Shown: positions 31,812 through 32,047 of the stretch, piece after piece
Position numbering within the stretch: position 1 is the stretch's first letter
How the letters are laid out: each line of letters opens with the position of its first letter
Made by a program: the position numbers and the translations under genes
Notes under the pieces: model-generated
Told to the model about the DNA's origin: nothing
Seen by the model: the letters and a program-made list of their open reading frames with translations, nothing else
The model's database searches: none
Origin: Deltaproteobacteria bacterium
GTDB lineage: Bacteria; Desulfobacterota; SM23-61
Direction: 5' to 3'
NCBI GenBank assembly: GCA_016875165.1
Contig: VGSF01000056.1
Location: forward strand, 1 to 32,047
DNA: 32,047 nucleotides

Positions 31812-32047
31812 ATAATTCAGTTGACGGCAAAAGGGATTGGGTGATAAGAAGGGAATTATGCCGAGATTAGCCCGCCTGGATGCTCCAGGAGTTCTGCATC
31901 ATATCATCATCAGGGGGATAGAACGCCGCAAGATTTTTCGCGATGACCGTGATCGGGAGAATTTTCTGGAACGGTTGGGAAGGCTTCTGATGGAAACAAA
32001 GACGGCGTGCTATGCTTGGACATTTCTTGGGAATCATGCCCACTTCC
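31791..32047 (+). mobile_element. REP-associated-type Y1 transposon, left part
   Basis: From about 31791 the sequence GGAAAAAGGGGACGCCCTTA, then AATAATTCAG, replaces cyclase coding sequence. A GGGGAC-type end before a Y1 transposase gene is a familiar arrangement. The transposase starts at 31858 and runs off the window; the right end is not visible. Confidence 0.6.
31858..32047 (+). CDS. Y1 (IS200-like, REP-associated group) transposase, partial
   Basis: An open frame without stop to the window edge, starting MPRLARLDAPGVLHHIIIRG behind AAGAAGGGA. It contains the HUH metal motif in WTFLGNHAHF (H-A-H). Family members cut and join single-stranded DNA with a later tyrosine, and transposases of this group often act on palindromic REP-type repeats. 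This copy resembles the remnant at 205-387 in its first 40 residues. It inserted into the cyclase gene. Whether the gene is complete cannot be seen. Confidence 0.88.
   Translation, partial: MPRLARLDAPGVLHHIIIRGIERRKIFRDDRDRENFLERLGRLLMETKTACYAWTFLGNHAHF

Noticed and set aside
1-32047. CRISPR array or tRNA genes
   Set aside because: No regularly spaced direct repeats and no recognisable tRNA cloverleaf were seen; the repeats present are palindromic and irregularly scattered.

Overview
The window looks like a piece of an anaerobic, probably deltaproteobacterial (Desulfobacterota-type) chromosome. This is inferred from gene content: a tungsten-type aldehyde:ferredoxin oxidoreductase, an Old Yellow Enzyme / ferredoxin / molybdopterin operon, a GAF-type sigma-54 activator, many toxin-antitoxin-like modules, and dispersed GC-rich palindromic repeats. 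Nothing in the sequence fixes the species. No rRNA, tRNA or CRISPR array was seen.

Layout. 1-800: a partial minus-strand gene with its own promoter/operator, then a decayed Y1 (REP-associated-type) transposase inserted into the 3' end of a ketopantoate reductase gene. 941-4507: a tight operon of OYE-type oxidoreductase, 4Fe-4S protein and a C-terminally truncated molybdopterin oxidoreductase. 4546-7672: defence/TA-like genes, namely a DUF4143 AAA ATPase with a clear promoter and operator, an in-frame AbiEi-AbiEii chimera, and a Phd/VapC pair. 7673-8506: non-coding, with a gene remnant, a terminator and a composite repeat. 8507-9988: an amidase. 10068-13577: cyclase-family remnants flanking a HEPN/MNT pair, then an ATPase-cyclase fusion with inverted domain order. 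13618-15972: a sigma-54 activator divergent from a small HapK-like gene that has its own -24/-12 promoter. 16345-20829: truncated formamidase, a HEPN-cyclase chimera, an intact AOR gene sitting inside that cyclase, then a cyclase tail and a cyclase head. 20935-31811: DUF4143 ATPase, full cyclase, DUF4143 ATPase, full cyclase, cNMP-binding protein, truncated cyclase. 31790-32047: a second Y1 transposase, cut by the window edge.

The dominant theme is a multicopy family of large signalling ATPases: double zinc ribbon, class III nucleotide cyclase, STAND-like ATPase and TPR sensor. Two copies are complete (22156-25533 and 26971-30414). At least six partial copies lie in the same orientation, with tails followed by heads, as expected for a decayed tandem array. 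The spaces between copies hold compact modules: a HEPN/MNT pair, DUF4143 ATPases with a nuclease-like C-terminal motif, and a single-domain cyclic-nucleotide receptor. A reasonable but untested reading is that the cyclases make a cyclic nucleotide on sensing something through their TPR regions, that the cNMP-binding protein (and possibly other neighbours) responds, and that recombination among copies renews the sensors. The region is also heavily scarred by deletions, insertions and fusions.
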